A stretch of DNA of 24,998 nucleotides. Origin: JBJKPP01 sp046706145 (GTDB lineage Bacteria; Bacteroidota; Ignavibacteria; Ignavibacteriales; Ignavibacteriaceae). Of the stretch, positions 23,353 to 24,998 are shown in pieces. The first letter of the stretch is position 1, and every line of letters starts with the position of its first letter. The stretch is taken from contig JBJKPP010000244.1 of assembly GCA_046706145.1 (NCBI GenBank), positions 1-24,998 on the forward strand, given 5' to 3'. The translations under genes and the position numbers were made by a program. The notes beneath the pieces were generated by a model, which did no database searches, was not told the DNA's origin, and worked only from the letters and a program-made list of their open reading frames with translations.

Positions 23353-24708
23353 ATGGATTTTCTTAACAAACTAATAGTACATGAAAGCGCTCAGCATATA
23401 CATTTACTCCATTTATTGTTGATGCTGTCATTGTTTCTTTTTATTCCTTTTCTTGGATTAATCCTTGGCGGCTCTGCATTATCATACTATTATAAAAGGA
23501 AGGGGCAAAGTAAAGGGAATGATTTTTACATAAGATTTGCAAAAGATATCATTGAGACTGTAACTATCAATAAAAGTGTTGGTATAGGCCTAGGGATTAT
23601 TCCTTTGCTAACTGCAACTCTCATTCTTCTACAATTGCTACATACAATGACTATTCCCACAGTTAGCTATTTAATCGGCGCTTTCGTATTAGTGTGTATA
23701 GGTTTGGTCCTTCTTTATACTTTTCGATATACTTTAACATTTTCGGATATTTACAATTCAATTAAAGACCTTGAACCAGTGAGTGATTCCGTCCATGAAG
23801 AGATAGAGCAGTTTAGAAGTGGTAATAAGAAGCTTAGTTCAAAATCAGCCGTTGTTGGGTTAGTAATATTATTTGTGGCTTTATGGATTATTATAGCTGC
23901 TTTAACTGTAATTATTTTTAACTCCAGTCTTGGAGATAAAAATATTCTTGATGTATTATTTTCGTGGGAAGTTTTATCAAGATTTATATATATACTTTTT
24001 GCTTCTTTTGCTTTTACAGGTGCAACATTAATGTTTTCTTTTTTCTTTTGGGATGGAGGCAAAGATTTTCAGAATAATGATTACAAAGAATTCGTCAGAA
24101 AAAGCAGCGTAAGGATTACCTTAGTACCTGCGTTAGCTTTACCATTATTTTTGTTTATAAATTTAGTCGCTATACCAGATGTAGCATTGTCTAGCGCTGT
24201 ATTTGGCTTTTCATTCCTAGCTCTGCTTTTGATTTTTTGGGCATATCATTTACTTTACTCAATGATCAAAAACACAGATGCGAAGTATAGCGGGTTGCTT
24301 TTCTTTGTTATGTTGTTTTCTTTTCTGGCCATACTTGTTAAGTATCAGTTCACAATTGCTAATGCTACAGAATTACAGACGGCAATATTGAGTGCAAAAT
24401 ACAACGAATATTTTGCTAGTATTGAACAAGCCAATAAACCTGTTAAGAAGATAAGCGGAGAGGAAATATATAAGAATATATGTTCTTCTTGCCATGCTTT
24501 TGATCATAAAGTTGTGGGTCCGCCTTATATACAGACATTGCCTGGCTTTGAGGGTAAGAGAGACGAACTTGTTAGCTTTATTCTTAGCCCAGTTCCTGGT
24601 AAAGTCCCGGGTTATCCGCCAATGCCAAATCCAGGGTTAAACCGGGCTCAAGCAGAAGCTGTAGCTGCTTACATAATGAAAACTTACAAGAAATACGAGA
24701 AAAAATAA
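23353..24708 (+). CDS. Polytopic membrane protein with C-terminal cytochrome c
   Basis: A 451-aa protein with about eight membrane helices in residues ~15-340 and a C-terminal periplasmic cytochrome c domain. The heme site is C377-x2-C380-H381 with probable axial Met424 in PPMPNPGL. The N-terminus is His-rich (H9, H15, H17, H20), and H97 and H301 region (AYHLLY) lie in or near helices, so a heme b site is possible but not shown. I do not recognise the membrane part. It belongs to no oxidase subunit family I know. It ends the act-cox operon, 29 bp after ctaB with a weak AAAGG site. It may dock on the ActABCDEF-oxidase supercomplex, or be an independent electron carrier. Function is inferred only from the heme motif and position. 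Confidence 0.82.
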   Translation: MDFLNKLIVHESAQHIHLLHLLLMLSLFLFIPFLGLILGGSALSYYYKRKGQSKGNDFYIRFAKDIIETVTINKSVGIGLGIIPLLTATLILLQLLHTMTIPTVSYLIGAFVLVCIGLVLLYTFRYTLTFSDIYNSIKDLEPVSDSVHEEIEQFRSGNKKLSSKSAVVGLVILFVALWIIIAALTVIIFNSSLGDKNILDVLFSWEVLSRFIYILFASFAFTGATLMFSFFFWDGGKDFQNNDYKEFVRKSSVRITLVPALALPLFLFINLVAIPDVALSSAVFGFSFLALLLIFWAYHLLYSMIKNTDAKYSGLLFFVMLFSFLAILVKYQFTIANATELQTAILSAKYNEYFASIEQANKPVKKISGEEIYKNICSSCHAFDHKVVGPPYIQTLPGFEGKRDELVSFILSPVPGKVPGYPPMPNPGLNRAQAEAVAAYIMKTYKKYEKK

Positions 24709-24748
24709 TCTTGGGGGATTCCTTTTCACTTAAGGATCGAGATTATTT
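24703..24748. terminator. Shared hairpin between convergent genes
   Basis: A two-part hairpin. The outer stem is AAATAATCT / AGATTATTT (24703-24711 and 24740-24748). The inner stem pairs 24717-24724 with 24732-24738 (one bulged T) around a 7-nt loop. It spans the operon's stop codon (24706-24708) and the stop codon of the leftward peptidase gene (24726-24728). There is no long T-run, so termination efficiency is uncertain. Confidence 0.55.
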
Positions 24749-24998
24749 CTCGTTGTGGTTTTCTACCCGTAGAGATTACTTTTTTATTCTTAGTTATAAA
24801 CACATCTATCTCGCTTCTAATACCAAATTTACCTTTGATATAAATACCTGGCTCGATTGAAAAAGAAGTCAAGGGGAGTAAAAGCCTTTCATCTCTTGTT
24901 TCAAAATTATCTAAATGTGCGCCGCTCCCGTGTAAATCAACTGATATTGAATGTCCCGTACGGTGGATAAAATATTTTTTATATCCCGCATCAGAAAT
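24726..24998 (-). CDS. M24 family aminopeptidase, C-terminal part (cut by window edge)
   Basis: The last 90 codons of a leftward metallopeptidase of the Xaa-Pro aminopeptidase (M24) type. The 5' part is beyond the window. Visible are HRTGHSISVD, with a metal-binding His in TGH, DLHGSGAHLDNFETRDER, the metal ligand Glu in SIEPGIY, and the last ligand Glu in RSEIDVF. The reading frame ends in a short basic tail (PQREIISILK) and a TGA inside the shared hairpin. This class removes N-terminal residues before proline using two metal ions in a pita-bread fold. It is convergent with the act-cox operon and has no evident link to it. Confidence 0.85.
   Translation of the reverse strand: MSDAGYKKYFIHRTGHSISVDLHGSGAHLDNFETRDERLLLPLTSFSIEPGIYIKGKFGIRSEIDVFITKNKKVISTGRKPQREIISILK

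Overview
The window is AT-rich, densely coded on the + strand in its right half, and most likely comes from a non-phototrophic member of the Bacteroidota/Ignavibacteriota (FCB) group. The reasons are the alternative complex III (act) operon fused to a caa3/aa3-type oxidase operon, a MASE1/PAS/HisKA_2 kinase, and the small secreted proteins. Clear GGAGG-type ribosome binding sites precede many genes, which fits Ignavibacteriota better than typical Bacteroidia. The placement is an inference from content, not from a phylogeny.

Left region (1-5900): a sparse, mostly leftward stretch. It holds a small two-helix membrane protein, a single-domain response regulator, a divergent rightward MASE1-PAS-PAS histidine kinase, a small outer-membrane beta-barrel-like protein and a DUF6064-type membrane protein. 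Long intergenic spaces lie between them. Two of these (about 530-690 and 5094-5257) carry copies of the same ~160-nt noncoding element, each ending in a near-identical CCGGTGA...TCACCGG hairpin plus T-run on the + strand. I do not recognise this element.

Middle region (5900-9600): a two-gene operon for a short lipoprotein and a periplasmic coiled-coil protein with a C-terminal membrane anchor, both of unknown function, then a stand-alone GlcF-like iron-sulfur protein with two ferredoxin-type cluster motifs and two CCG domains. Two long inverted repeats in the spacers may be operators or RNA hairpins.

Right region (9874-24708): one very compact run of 14 rightward genes, with gaps of 29 bp or less and several overlaps, almost certainly one transcription unit. 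It encodes a whole quinol-to-oxygen electron route. The order is pentaheme ActA, a 68-aa unknown protein, ActB, ActC, an ActD-ActE fusion, ActF, a membrane-anchored cytochrome c with a second heme-less cytochrome-like domain, a Sco copper chaperone, oxidase subunits I (A2-type, YSHPxVY), III, IV and II, heme O synthase CtaB, and a 451-aa polytopic membrane protein with a C-terminal cytochrome c domain. ActABCDEF would oxidise menaquinol, the cytochrome c domains would carry electrons to CuA on subunit II, and subunit I would reduce oxygen. Sco and CtaB supply copper and heme. The operon ends in a hairpin shared with a convergent M24 peptidase gene that is cut by the window edge.

The most unusual points are the duplicated noncoding element, the ActD-ActE fusion, retained cysteines in the N-terminal domain of ActB, the degenerate second cytochrome domain, the extra 68-aa protein, and the polytopic cytochrome c closing the operon.
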